Source: LMUY01 sp964657445
Lineage (GTDB): Bacteria; Pseudomonadota; Alphaproteobacteria; Acetobacterales; Acetobacteraceae
Assembly: GCA_964657445.1 (NCBI GenBank)
Contig: CAZZVB010000018.1
Location: 1 to 33,364, forward strand
Reading direction: 5' to 3'
Length of the DNA: 33,364 nt
The stretch's first letter is position 1, and each line of letters begins with the position of its first letter. The notes under the pieces are model-generated. The model worked only from the letters and a program-made list of their open reading frames with translations. It had not been told where the DNA came from and did not search any database. The position numbers and the translations under genes were made by a program. Shown piece by piece: positions 8,192 through 15,405 of the stretch.

Positions 8192-8911
8192 TCAGCCTTC
8201 CGCCTGGGCGATGCGAATCAGCAGGGCCGTCAACTCGGCGGGGGCGGACACCATGGCGTCGTGCCCGGCTGCGACCTCGGCCCAGTTCCATCCGGGCCGT
8301 CCGCGAGCCCACTGGCGGCAGTCTTCCAGCCAAGGATAGACCGGGTTGGTGCAGGCGACGTAGGTGCACGGGCGGCCATTGCCGACAGTTGCGTTCCGTA
8401 GATTGAGCGGACTGGTGAACGTGCCCAGTGGATGCGGTGTCAGGCGGCGGGCGATCCACGCCACGTCCGCCGGGTCGGGGCAATCGAAGTAGCTGGCCGG
8501 CGGCGGTGCTACGCTCATGCCGTCGCCTTCCCGGGCGAGGCGCGTCCATGTGCCGCTGCGCTCAGGATCGGCGTCGAGCATGGATTGCCCGGCCTCCAGG
8601 ATACGGCTGTCCAGGTACACCAGGTGGCGCACCCGGTCCGGCATGCGGTCCGCCACGCCGGTGATGGTGATGCCGCCGAAGCTGTGGCCGACGAGCACGG
8701 CGTCCTGCAACTCCTCGGCTTCCAACACCTCGCAGATGTCGGCCACGAAGGTGTCCAGCGTTATGGCGGCGGACAGCAAGTGGCGGCGCTCGCCCAGCCC
8801 CGTTTGCGTCGGCGTGAACACGTCATGACCGGCTGCGCGCAAGCGCCGCGCGACGCGGGACCAGCACCAGCCGCCGTGGAACGCACCATGGACGAGCACG
8901 AAAATGGCCAC
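8192..8911 (-). CDS. Alpha/beta hydrolase, small esterase type
   Basis: The 239-residue protein begins MAIFVLVHGAFHGGWCW. HG at residues 8-9 is the oxyanion-hole element, Ser77 in GHSFGG is the nucleophile, and His217 in AAGHDAM is the likely catalytic histidine. The layout resembles the plant hydroxynitrile-lyase/methylesterase-like group of short alpha/beta hydrolases, so an ester or amide is the probable substrate, but none can be named. Start choice: the GTG at 8911 has GGAGG six bases upstream on the minus strand and places the first beta strand at the N-terminus. A longer reading from 9034 would add about 40 low-quality residues and run into the divergent gene. Confidence 0.88.
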   Translation of the reverse strand: MAIFVLVHGAFHGGWCWSRVARRLRAAGHDVFTPTQTGLGERRHLLSAAITLDTFVADICEVLEAEELQDAVLVGHSFGGITITGVADRMPDRVRHLVYLDSRILEAGQSMLDADPERSGTWTRLAREGDGMSVAPPPASYFDCPDPADVAWIARRLTPHPLGTFTSPLNLRNATVGNGRPCTYVACTNPVYPWLEDCRQWARGRPGWNWAEVAAGHDAMVSAPAELTALLIRIAQAEG

Positions 8912-8933
8912 CGCCAGCCTCCCCCGTATTTGG

Positions 8934-8973
8934 CCGCCGGTGGTTGACCCCCGGCGGTGCGCCCTCCTAGCGT
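8934..8973. promoter_or_regulatory. Dyad and candidate promoter between divergent genes
   Basis: CCGCCGG (8934-8940) and CCGGCGG (8951-8957) form a perfect seven-base dyad with a ten-base spacer. Inside the spacer, TTGACC (8944-8949) could be a -35 box for the binding-protein gene, with TAGCGT (8968-8973) as a poor -10 after 18 bases. The hydrolase start lies 23 bases to the left. An operator overlapping both promoters is possible but not proven. Confidence 0.3.
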
Positions 8974-9009
8974 GCGCGCAACAAAAGTGAAATGACGGGG
9001 AGCTGGGCC

Positions 9010-10245
9010 ATGGCGGATCGGGGCGGCGGGACATGGGGCTGGTTGTGCGCCGGGGCGCTTGGCCTGGCGTTGGCGATCGTCCCGCAGGCGTCCCGGGCGG
9101 AGATCCCGCGCAAACTCATCATCGGCGTCCTCACCGACATGAACGGCGGCAACGCGACGGCGGCCGGCCCTGGCTCGGTCGTCGCGGCCCAGTTGGCGGC
9201 GGAGGATGCGGCGGCGATCCTGCCCGGCGTCGCGGTTGAGGTGATCTCGGCGGATCACGAGAACAAGGCGGACCTCGCGTCCTCGATCGCCCGTGGCTGG
9301 ATCGCCAACACAGGCGTGAACGTCATCGCGGACGTGCCGTTCTCCTCCGCCGGGCTGGCCGTCAGTGAGGCAACGCGAGGCGCGCCGCACACGCTGTTCA
9401 TCGCGTCAGGACCCGGCACCAGCGATCTGACGGGCCCGGCCTGCTCCCCCAACACGGTGCACTGGACGTACGACACCTATGCGCTGGCCAACTCCGTGGT
9501 GCGGGCGCTGCTGGGGCAGGGCCAACGCTCCTGGTTTTTCATCACGGCCGACTACGCGTTCGGCGCGTCCCTGGAACGCGATGCCACCCAGGTCATCACC
9601 GCGGGTGGTGGCACCGTGGTGGGCGACGTGAAGAACCCGGCCTTCGCCGCGGATTTCTCGTCCTACCTGCTGCGCGCCCAAAGCAGCCAGGCGCAGGTTA
9701 TCGCCCTCGCCAACGCCTCGATCGACCTGGTGAATCTGGTGAAGCAGGCTCACGAGTTCGGCTTGGACGCAGGCGCGAAGCAGCGAATGACGGCATTGCT
9801 GATGCTGATTACGGACGTGCAGTCGATCGGGCTGCAAACGGCGCAGGGGCTGTATTTGGCCTCGCCGTTCTACTGGGATTTGGACGACCGCACCCGCGCC
9901 TTCTCCGCGCGTTTTGCGGCCAGAATGAAAGGCGCAAAGCCGACGATGCTACAGGCCGGCGTCTATTCCGGCACGGTCCACTACTTCAAGGCAGTGAAAC
10001 AGGCCGGCAGCGCGGACGCCCCAGCCGTGATGGCGGCGATGCAGGCGCTCCCAGCCGACGATGATGCGTTCGGGAAGGGCAGCGTTCGCCGGGATGGGCG
10101 GGCAATCCACGACTTCCACCTATTCCAGGTGAAGTCGCCGGCGGAGTCGAAGGGGCCTTGGGACGACTACAAGCTGATCTCGACGGTGCCGGCAGGGGAG
10201 GCGTTCCGGTCGTTGGCGGCGGGTGGGTGTCCGTTGGCGAAGTAG
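9010..10245 (+). CDS. Periplasmic substrate-binding protein of a branched-chain amino acid-type ABC transporter (orphan)
   Basis: The 411-residue protein has an N-terminal signal peptide (hydrophobic stretch about residues 9-25, cleavage near ASRA-E). A type I periplasmic-binding fold of the leucine/amide family (Peripla_BP_6) follows: KLIIGVLTDMNGGN at the start of lobe one, IADVPFSSAGLAVSEATR, and WFFITADYAFGASLERDAT for the hinge region. It would capture a small amino acid, amide or aromatic acid in the periplasm. No permease or ATPase gene is near, so it probably serves a transporter encoded elsewhere. I prefer the ATG at 9010, which has GGGGAG seven bases upstream; an ATG at 8992 is the alternative. 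Confidence 0.9.
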   Translation: MADRGGGTWGWLCAGALGLALAIVPQASRAEIPRKLIIGVLTDMNGGNATAAGPGSVVAAQLAAEDAAAILPGVAVEVISADHENKADLASSIARGWIANTGVNVIADVPFSSAGLAVSEATRGAPHTLFIASGPGTSDLTGPACSPNTVHWTYDTYALANSVVRALLGQGQRSWFFITADYAFGASLERDATQVITAGGGTVVGDVKNPAFAADFSSYLLRAQSSQAQVIALANASIDLVNLVKQAHEFGLDAGAKQRMTALLMLITDVQSIGLQTAQGLYLASPFYWDLDDRTRAFSARFAARMKGAKPTMLQAGVYSGTVHYFKAVKQAGSADAPAVMAAMQALPADDDAFGKGSVRRDGRAIHDFHLFQVKSPAESKGPWDDYKLISTVPAGEAFRSLAAGGCPLAK

Positions 10246-10333
10246 TGGGCGGTCGAGGCGGCTTGGTGCGAGAGAAAAACGGGAGGTGATCCGACGTGTC
10301 GGCACGCCGGTGCATCTTTCACTTTTACACCCA

Positions 10334-10364
10334 AGCAGGGCCGCACCAACAAGGCGGCCCTGCT
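10334..10364. terminator. Bidirectional terminator between convergent genes
   Basis: AGCAGGGCCGC (10334-10344) and GCGGCCCTGCT (10354-10364) form a perfect 11-base-pair stem with a nine-base loop. It sits between the ends of the binding-protein gene and katG, which point at each other. The T tract is poor on both strands, but stem strength and position support a terminator. Confidence 0.75.
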
Positions 10365-10387
10365 CAGCACACTCTAATTTGGCCGGC

Positions 10388-12709
10388 TCACGCGGCCATC
10401 GGCGCATACCGCTTGTGGCCCTTCACGTCGTAACGGTCGAGCATCATCACCTTGTCCCACGCCTTGATGAAGTCCCGCACGAAACGCTGGTGACCGTCGC
10501 TGCCGGCATACACGTCGGCGATCGAGCGCAATTGCGAGTTCGATCCGAACACCAAGTCATTGCGGGTCGCCGTGAACTTCGCCGTGCCAGTCCGGCGGTC
10601 CTTGAGGGTGAAGCTCGTCGCGTCCTCGCTGGCCTTTTCCCAAACCAAATCGGTATCGGTCAGGTTGACGAAGAAGTCGTTGGTCAGAACCCCGACCCGC
10701 TCGGTGAAGACGCCGTTGGCCGAGCCATCATGATTGACGTTCAGCACGCGCAACCCGCCCGTGAGCACAGTCCACTCCGGAGCAGTCAGCGTCATCAGAT
10801 TGGCCTTGTCGAGGAAGAATTCCTCGGGCGCCACGCCCTGCGACACCTGCCGGAACGTGTCGCCGGCATAGTTGCGGAAACCGTCCACCACCGGCTTCAG
10901 CCACTCGAACATCTCGATGTCGGTGAGCGTCTGCGTCGTGTCCACGCGACCCGGCGTGAACGGAACCTTTGCCTCCACGCCTGCGTCTGCCGCCGCCTTC
11001 TCGACCGCCGCACAGCCACCCAGCACGATTAGGTCTGCCAGCGAAACCTTCTTGCCGGACGCCTGCGTGCCGTTGAACTCGGCCATCACGCCGCGCAGCC
11101 GCTCGACCACCGGTGCCGCCCGGCGGTTCACATCCCAATCCTTCTGCGGCGCCAGGGCAAGACGGCCGCCATTGGCGCCGCCGCGCTTGTCGCTGTCGCG
11201 ATACGTCACGGCGGCGGAGAACGCGGTGAAGGCCAGATCGGACACCGAAAGGCCCGTCGCCAGGATCGCCTGCTTCAACCCGGCGATCTCTGCCTCGCCG
11301 ATGAGATCATAGTCGCGCTCCGGCAGCGGGTCCTGCCAAAGCAAGCCGTCCTCGATCGCCTTTTCCGGGCCAAGATAGCGGTGCTTCGGCCCCATATCGC
11401 GATGGGTGAGCTTGTACCACGCCTTGGAAAATGCCTGGGTGAAGGCGTCGAAATCCGCCAGGAACTTCTCGCACACCTTCCGGTATTCCGGATCGACCTT
11501 CAGCGCGATGTCGCTGGTCATCATCATCAGGTCGTGCATCTGACCCTCGACGTGCGCGTCAGGCGTCTTGGGCGCATCCGGATTGATCGGCTTCCATTGC
11601 AGCGCGCCCGCCGGGCTCCTGGTCTGCTCCCATTCGAACTTGAACAGATTCTCGAGGTAGCTGTTGTCCCATTGCGTCGGGTTCGGCGTCCAACTGCCCT
11701 CGATGCCGTTGGTCATGGTGTATTGCGCGAAACCAGGGCCCTTCGGGTTGTGCCAGCCAAGGCCCATGGCCTCCATCGGCGCGATTTCGGGCGGCGGGCC
11801 GACCTCCTTCGCCGGCACCATGCCGTGACTTTTGCCGAAGGCGTGGCCGCCTGCGATCAGCGCCACGGTCTCTTCGTCATTCATCGCCATGCGCGTGAAG
11901 GTGGTCCGGATATCGCGTGCCGATCCCATCGGGTCGCCGTTCGCATACGGGCCTTCCGGGTTGACGTAGATGAGCGCCTGGTGTGAGGCAGCCAGTGGGT
12001 TTTCCAGGTCGTAATCGGCGTCGCCGTTCTGGCCGCGCCACCTTTTGTCGCGCGTGACCATGCTGTCGAAGCTGGCGACGTCCTTCGGGTTCCAGATTTC
12101 CGGGCCCCAGTAGGTCGCGTTGTCCGCTTCCCAAGCGTCGAGCCGTCCGGCGCCGAAGCCGTAGGTCGGGAAGCCCATGATCTCCAGGGCGCAATTGCCC
12201 GTCAGGATCATCAGGTCGCCCCAAGACAGGCCGTTGCCATACTTGTGCTTGATCGGCTGCAGCAGGCGCCGCGACTTGTCCGTGTTGCCGTTGTCCCACC
12301 AACTGCTGATCGGGGCGAAGCGCTGCATCGCCGTGCCGGCGCCGCCCCGGCCGTCCGCGATCCGGTAGGTGCCGGCCGCGTGCCACGCCATCCGGATCAT
12401 CTGCGGGCCATAGTTGTTGTAGTCGGCCGGCCACCAATCGACCGAGGTCGTCAGGAACTGCTTGATGTCCTGCTTGAGCGCCGCGAAATCGATCTTCGCG
12501 AACTCAGCAGCATAGTCGAAATCCGCGCCGAGCGGATCGGCCGCCAGGCCATTCTGATGCAGGAGCTCGACCCGCAGGCGGTCCGGATACCAGTTCTCCA
12601 ATGTCGGAGGGGTTCCGAATGCACCGCCAACCCTGTCGCCGCCGAACGGGCATTTGCCGATCATTTCGTGCGTCGTGGTAAAGGTTTTGTCGATCGTCAT
12701 CTCGTTCAT
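10388..12709 (-). CDS. katG: Catalase-peroxidase KatG
   Basis: The 773-residue bifunctional heme enzyme breaks down hydrogen peroxide and has peroxidase activity. The distal triad is Arg106, Trp109 and His110 in MIRMAWHAAGTYR, and the proximal heme ligand is His289 in GGHAFGKSHG. Tyr248 (LIYVNPEGP) and Met274 complete the Trp-Tyr-Met cross-link that gives catalase activity; their spacing to each other and to His289 matches the well-studied enzymes, with about 17 extra residues between Trp109 and Tyr248. The duplicated C-terminal peroxidase domain is present. The start at 12709 follows GGGAG seven bases upstream on the minus strand. It probably responds to peroxide; no oxyR gene is in the window, but the 202-base upstream region has clear dyads. 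Confidence 0.98.
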   Translation of the reverse strand: MNEMTIDKTFTTTHEMIGKCPFGGDRVGGAFGTPPTLENWYPDRLRVELLHQNGLAADPLGADFDYAAEFAKIDFAALKQDIKQFLTTSVDWWPADYNNYGPQMIRMAWHAAGTYRIADGRGGAGTAMQRFAPISSWWDNGNTDKSRRLLQPIKHKYGNGLSWGDLMILTGNCALEIMGFPTYGFGAGRLDAWEADNATYWGPEIWNPKDVASFDSMVTRDKRWRGQNGDADYDLENPLAASHQALIYVNPEGPYANGDPMGSARDIRTTFTRMAMNDEETVALIAGGHAFGKSHGMVPAKEVGPPPEIAPMEAMGLGWHNPKGPGFAQYTMTNGIEGSWTPNPTQWDNSYLENLFKFEWEQTRSPAGALQWKPINPDAPKTPDAHVEGQMHDLMMMTSDIALKVDPEYRKVCEKFLADFDAFTQAFSKAWYKLTHRDMGPKHRYLGPEKAIEDGLLWQDPLPERDYDLIGEAEIAGLKQAILATGLSVSDLAFTAFSAAVTYRDSDKRGGANGGRLALAPQKDWDVNRRAAPVVERLRGVMAEFNGTQASGKKVSLADLIVLGGCAAVEKAAADAGVEAKVPFTPGRVDTTQTLTDIEMFEWLKPVVDGFRNYAGDTFRQVSQGVAPEEFFLDKANLMTLTAPEWTVLTGGLRVLNVNHDGSANGVFTERVGVLTNDFFVNLTDTDLVWEKASEDATSFTLKDRRTGTAKFTATRNDLVFGSNSQLRSIADVYAGSDGHQRFVRDFIKAWDKVMMLDRYDVKGHKRYAPMAA

Positions 12710-12839
12710 CGAAATCTCCCTGCAGCGGATGCAACGCCCGTGTGGCGACTGAGCCAGCCAGGCTGCATGCCCCTCGCCGCGGAGATAGAACGGCGCCTAC
12801 GGCGGAAGGTTTGATGGCGAATAAGGCTGACGCGAGCCG

Positions 12840-12853
12840 GAAGAACGTTCTTC
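12840..12853. promoter_or_regulatory. Perfect palindrome upstream of katG
   Basis: GAAGAACGTTCTTC is a perfect 14-base dyad located 131-144 bases upstream of the katG start codon. Its AT-rich core, AGAACGTTCT, stands out from the GC-rich surroundings and has the form of a dimeric-regulator site. The regulator is unknown. It does not fit the ATAG-N7-CTAT pattern of OxyR sites. Confidence 0.45.
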
Positions 12854-12860
12854 TCAATCG

Positions 12861-12926
12861 CCCATCACTTGTAGCCGGTATCGCGCTTTGCGATGCGGGA
12901 CCCGTCGCCAGCTACAATCCCATCAC
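12861..12926 (-). terminator. Structured hairpin at the end of the acyl-CoA ligase gene, flanked by an 8-bp direct repeat
   Basis: On the minus strand TTGTAGCTGG (12917-12908) pairs with CCGGCTACAA (12878-12869), ten pairs with one wobble, enclosing a second small hairpin (ATCGC-AAAGC-GCGAT). The left arm contains the ligase stop codon, so it is well placed to terminate that transcript before katG. CCCATCAC occurs on the plus strand just outside each arm, at 12861-12868 and 12919-12926. There is no T tract. Confidence 0.45.
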
Positions 12927-14444
12927 AGCGCCAGCCTGCCCCGCATAGCGCACCCGTAACTCCCGCTTCAGCAGCTTCCCCGCCGTGTTCTTCGGCAACG
13001 CGTCGGCGAAGAACACGCGCTTCGGCACCTTGAACGGCGCCAGTGTCTGCCGGGCATGCCCCACCAGCGCTTCCTCCGTCGCCTCCATCCCCTCCCGCAG
13101 TACCACCACTGCCGCAATCGCCTCAATCCAGCGTTCATCCGGCACGGCAATCACCGCGCATTCCGCGACAGCCGGGTGGGTGAACAGCGCGTCTTCCACT
13201 TCGCGGCTCGCGACCAGCACGCCGCCGGTGTTGATGACGTCCTTGATACGGTCCACCACCGTCAGGTAGCCCTCCGCGTCCATTACGCCGACGTCGCCGG
13301 AGTGGAACCAGCCGCCGGCGAACGCCTCAGCGGTGGCGTCCGGCTTGTCCCAGTAGCGCAGCATGACGTGCGGGGAGCGGTGGACGATCTCGCCCTGAAC
13401 ACCCGGCGGCGCGTCGTTCATGTCCAGATCGACCACTCTGGTCTGCACGTGCAGCACGGGGCGGCCGACCGACGCCGGGCGGGCGTCGTGCTCGTCCGGC
13501 TTCAGCACCGTCGCCAGCGGGGCCAGTTCGCTTTGGCCGTAGCAGTTGAACGGCCGCACGCCGGGTATGCGCGCGCGGAGTTCGTGCAACACCGGCACAG
13601 GCATGATCGCCGCGCCGTAGTAGATCCGCTGCAGGCTGGACAGGTCGCGCCGGTCGAAATCGGCATGGCGCAGCAGGTTGATCCACACCGTCGGCGGGGC
13701 GAAGAACGAGGTGATGCGGTGGCGCTCGATCAGCTCAAGGCACAGCGCCGGGGCAGGAGCTTCGATCAGCACGATCTCCGCCCCGGCCATGAGCTGCGGC
13801 ATCATGAAGCAGTGCAGTTGCGCGGTGTGATACAGCGGCAGCGCGGCGAGCACGCGGTCGGCGGCGCTATGCTCGCATTCGACGATGCAGCTCACGTACT
13901 CCGCCATCAGCGCGCGGTGCGTCATGACGGCGCCTTTCGGCGACCCGGTGGTGCCGGAGGTGTAGCAGAGCTGGGCGATGTCGCCGTCATCCACGGCCTC
14001 GCCCACCGGACCCGCTGCGCCGCCCGCCAGCGCGTCGGCGAACAGGCGGGTGGGGGCGCCGGTGGCGTGCGCTGTTTCGCTCAACGCCGAGTCATGCAGC
14101 AGCAGGCTAGCCCCGGACTGCTCCACGATGTAGCGCAGCTCCGGCGCGGTCAGCGCGTAATTGGCCGACACGTGGATCAGCCCGGCTTTGCAGCAGGCCA
14201 GCCAGGCGAGCAGATAAAGGTCGGAGTTGCGGCCGAAGGCCACCACCCGGTTGCCCGGCGCAAGCCCGCCCGCCAGCAACGCCGCCGCGGATCGCTCGGC
14301 TGCCGCGTCCAGCTCGCGGTAGCTCCAGGCCCTGTCGCCCCAATGCAGCGCGGTTTTGCCGCGGTAACGCTCGGCCGACCGGCGGATCAGGTCGCCGATC
14401 GTGTTGCGGCCCGCCCGGCGCGCCAGCGCGGCGGTCTCGCTCAT
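12912..14444 (-). CDS. Acyl-CoA synthetase (AMP-binding, fatty acid or aryl acid-CoA ligase)
   Basis: The 510-residue adenylate-forming enzyme joins a carboxylic acid to CoA using ATP. The phosphate-binding loop YTSGTTGSPKG is at residues 161-171. The conserved FNCYGQSE, GWFHSGDVGVMDAEGYL, VDRIKDVINTGG and the C-terminal catalytic lysine (Lys490 in KNTAGKLLK) are all present. The overall pattern resembles medium/long-chain fatty acid, cyclohexane carboxylate or crotonobetaine ligases; the acid cannot be fixed from sequence. Its ATG overlaps the stop of the upstream cupin gene (ATGA on the minus strand), so the two are co-translated. It ends 202 bases before katG. Confidence 0.93.
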   Translation of the reverse strand: MSETAALARRAGRNTIGDLIRRSAERYRGKTALHWGDRAWSYRELDAAAERSAAALLAGGLAPGNRVVAFGRNSDLYLLAWLACCKAGLIHVSANYALTAPELRYIVEQSGASLLLHDSALSETAHATGAPTRLFADALAGGAAGPVGEAVDDGDIAQLCYTSGTTGSPKGAVMTHRALMAEYVSCIVECEHSAADRVLAALPLYHTAQLHCFMMPQLMAGAEIVLIEAPAPALCLELIERHRITSFFAPPTVWINLLRHADFDRRDLSSLQRIYYGAAIMPVPVLHELRARIPGVRPFNCYGQSELAPLATVLKPDEHDARPASVGRPVLHVQTRVVDLDMNDAPPGVQGEIVHRSPHVMLRYWDKPDATAEAFAGGWFHSGDVGVMDAEGYLTVVDRIKDVINTGGVLVASREVEDALFTHPAVAECAVIAVPDERWIEAIAAVVVLREGMEATEEALVGHARQTLAPFKVPKRVFFADALPKNTAGKLLKRELRVRYAGQAGAVMGL

Positions 14445-14836
14445 GCCGGGGTGGCGAGCGGCTTGCCCTTCTCGACGATGTAGGTGCCGGACAGCACCGA
14501 AGGCGCCGGACCGTTGTTGAGCGCGTGGATCACCCCCGGCGGGATCTGGAAGCTGTCGCCCGGCTTCAGCAGGCGGTTGGGCTGGCCGTCAACCAGCAGC
14601 TCGCCGCCGCCTTCGAGCAATACCGTCGACTCCACGCCGAAATGCGTGTGGCGGGCGACGATGGCGTTGGGCACTGCGTCCACCTTGGCCAGGATAATCT
14701 CGTAACCCGGCGTCGGCGCGTCGATCGTCCGCAGGATGGTGCGGGTCAGCGGCGGCGTTTGCCCATTGGCGTGCTCGGTCGCCAGCGCGGCGGTGGCGCA
14801 AATCGCGCAGGAGACGAAAAGGCGGCGGTTGATCAT
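14441..14836 (-). CDS. Exported single-domain cupin, probable Tat signal
   Basis: The 131-residue protein starts MINRRLFVSCAICATAALA. The adjacent arginines followed by LFV and a hydrophobic run resemble a twin-arginine (Tat) signal peptide. The rest is one cupin domain with the metal-binding set HTHFGVEST (two His and a Glu) and PGDSFQIPPGVIHAL (the last His). It could be a dioxygenase, isomerase or sugar/acid-binding protein; nothing identifies a substrate. A start 16 codons further upstream (14884) is open but would bury the signal peptide. Tat export would suit a metal-loaded cupin. It overlaps the ligase gene, suggesting both act on one compound. Confidence 0.85.
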   Translation of the reverse strand: MINRRLFVSCAICATAALATEHANGQTPPLTRTILRTIDAPTPGYEIILAKVDAVPNAIVARHTHFGVESTVLLEGGGELLVDGQPNRLLKPGDSFQIPPGVIHALNNGPAPSVLSGTYIVEKGKPLATPA

Positions 14837-14849
14837 TGGACAGCATCCC

Positions 14850-14886
14850 GGTTGCACCCCGGCTTCTGACGAGCCGGTTCGCAACC
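14850..14886. promoter_or_regulatory. Long interrupted dyad upstream of the cupin gene
   Basis: GGTTGC-acc-CCGGC is mirrored by GCCGG-ttc-GCAACC around a nine-base centre, giving 11 paired positions with one symmetrical internal loop. It begins 14 bases upstream of the cupin start codon. It may be an operator for the cupin-ligase unit or a hairpin in its 5' leader. Confidence 0.45.
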
Positions 14887-15007
14887 ATGCTCGAAACGAG
14901 CGGCGGCGGGCAAGCCATCACGCTTCGCGGCGGGCGTTCAACCTCCCGGACCGGCGTGGCGTTCGATCGAGGCAGCGGGTGTGGAACCCGCAAACGGGAG
15001 AATGGCG

Positions 15008-15358
15008 ATGCGTCCGATCAATGCGGTTTCAGCCGCGGTCCTGCTGGCAACCTTGTCCGGTCCGGCCTTCGCGGCGGGCGGCGCGGGCACAGGCGGTTCA
15101 ACTGCTGGGCTTGCAGCCCCCGGCGTCACCGGAACCGCCCCGGGCGGCAGCACGCCCGGCGTTGCCGGACGAACTGGCGCGTCCACTCCGGGCGAAGGAT
15201 CGAGCGCCCTGTCGCTCGGCGGACCGGGCTCGGCAGGCGCCGCGACCGCCAACACCGGCCCTGGCGCCAGCAGCACCGTGTTCGGCACCACGACTACGCC
15301 GGGCACGACCACCGGCACCACCGGTGAGGCCGGTTCTGCCGGCGCCAACGTTCCTTAG
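15008..15358 (+). CDS. Small exported Gly/Thr/Ala-rich low-complexity protein
   Basis: The 116-residue protein begins MRPINAVSAAVLLATLSGPAF, a clear signal peptide with cleavage expected after PAFA. The mature part is almost entirely glycine, alanine, threonine, serine and proline, with no cysteine and no recognisable domain. Near the end is a threonine-rich stretch (TTTTPGTTTGTTG). I chose the ATG at 15008 because GGGAG lies seven bases upstream; an ATG at 15002 is too close to that site. It may be an extracytoplasmic linker-like or surface protein, but function is unknown. It faces the efflux pump gene, with a terminator between. Confidence 0.65.
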   Translation: MRPINAVSAAVLLATLSGPAFAAGGAGTGGSTAGLAAPGVTGTAPGGSTPGVAGRTGASTPGEGSSALSLGGPGSAGAATANTGPGASSTVFGTTTTPGTTTGTTGEAGSAGANVP

Positions 15359-15366
15359 GAAAAAGC

Positions 15367-15395
15367 TGTCATCGCGAGCCGAAGGCGCAATGACA
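15367..15395. terminator. Terminator between the Gly/Thr-rich protein and the RND pump
   Basis: TGTCATCGCG (15367-15376) pairs with CGCAATGACA (15386-15395), nine of ten positions, with a nine-base loop. It lies between two convergent genes. Its wording also resembles short dispersed repeats common in alphaproteobacterial intergenic DNA. Confidence 0.6.
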
Positions 15396-15405
15396 CGCTG
15401 ACTGA

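Noticed and set aside
8912..9034. A longer N-terminus for the alpha/beta hydrolase starting at 9034.
   Set aside because: The extra 41 residues are not family-like, overlap the divergent gene, and the GTG at 8911 has a strong ribosome-binding site.
12840..12853. Identification of the katG palindrome as an Irr iron-control element.
   Set aside because: The AGAA-NN-TTCT core is similar, but the flanks are not TTT/AAA and I am unsure of the spacing in the consensus, so I leave the regulator open.
12710..12911. An OxyR binding site in the katG upstream region (ATAG at 12785 followed by CCTA).
   Set aside because: Only one half resembles the ATAG-N7-CTAT pattern and the second pair is missing.
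12861..12926. Calling the inverted repeat with flanking direct repeats an insertion sequence.
   Set aside because: It is far too short to encode or carry anything, the right direct repeat is offset by one base, and the hairpin is explained equally well as a terminator.
12742..12948. A possible 68-residue gene between katG and the ligase gene.
   Set aside because: There is no ribosome-binding site, the composition is not protein-like, and it overlaps the end of the ligase gene and the regulatory dyads.
13056..14483. A 475-codon open frame on the plus strand, opposite the acyl-CoA ligase.
   Set aside because: It has Arg/His/Gln-rich composition and no motif, while the opposite strand encodes a complete AMP-binding enzyme.
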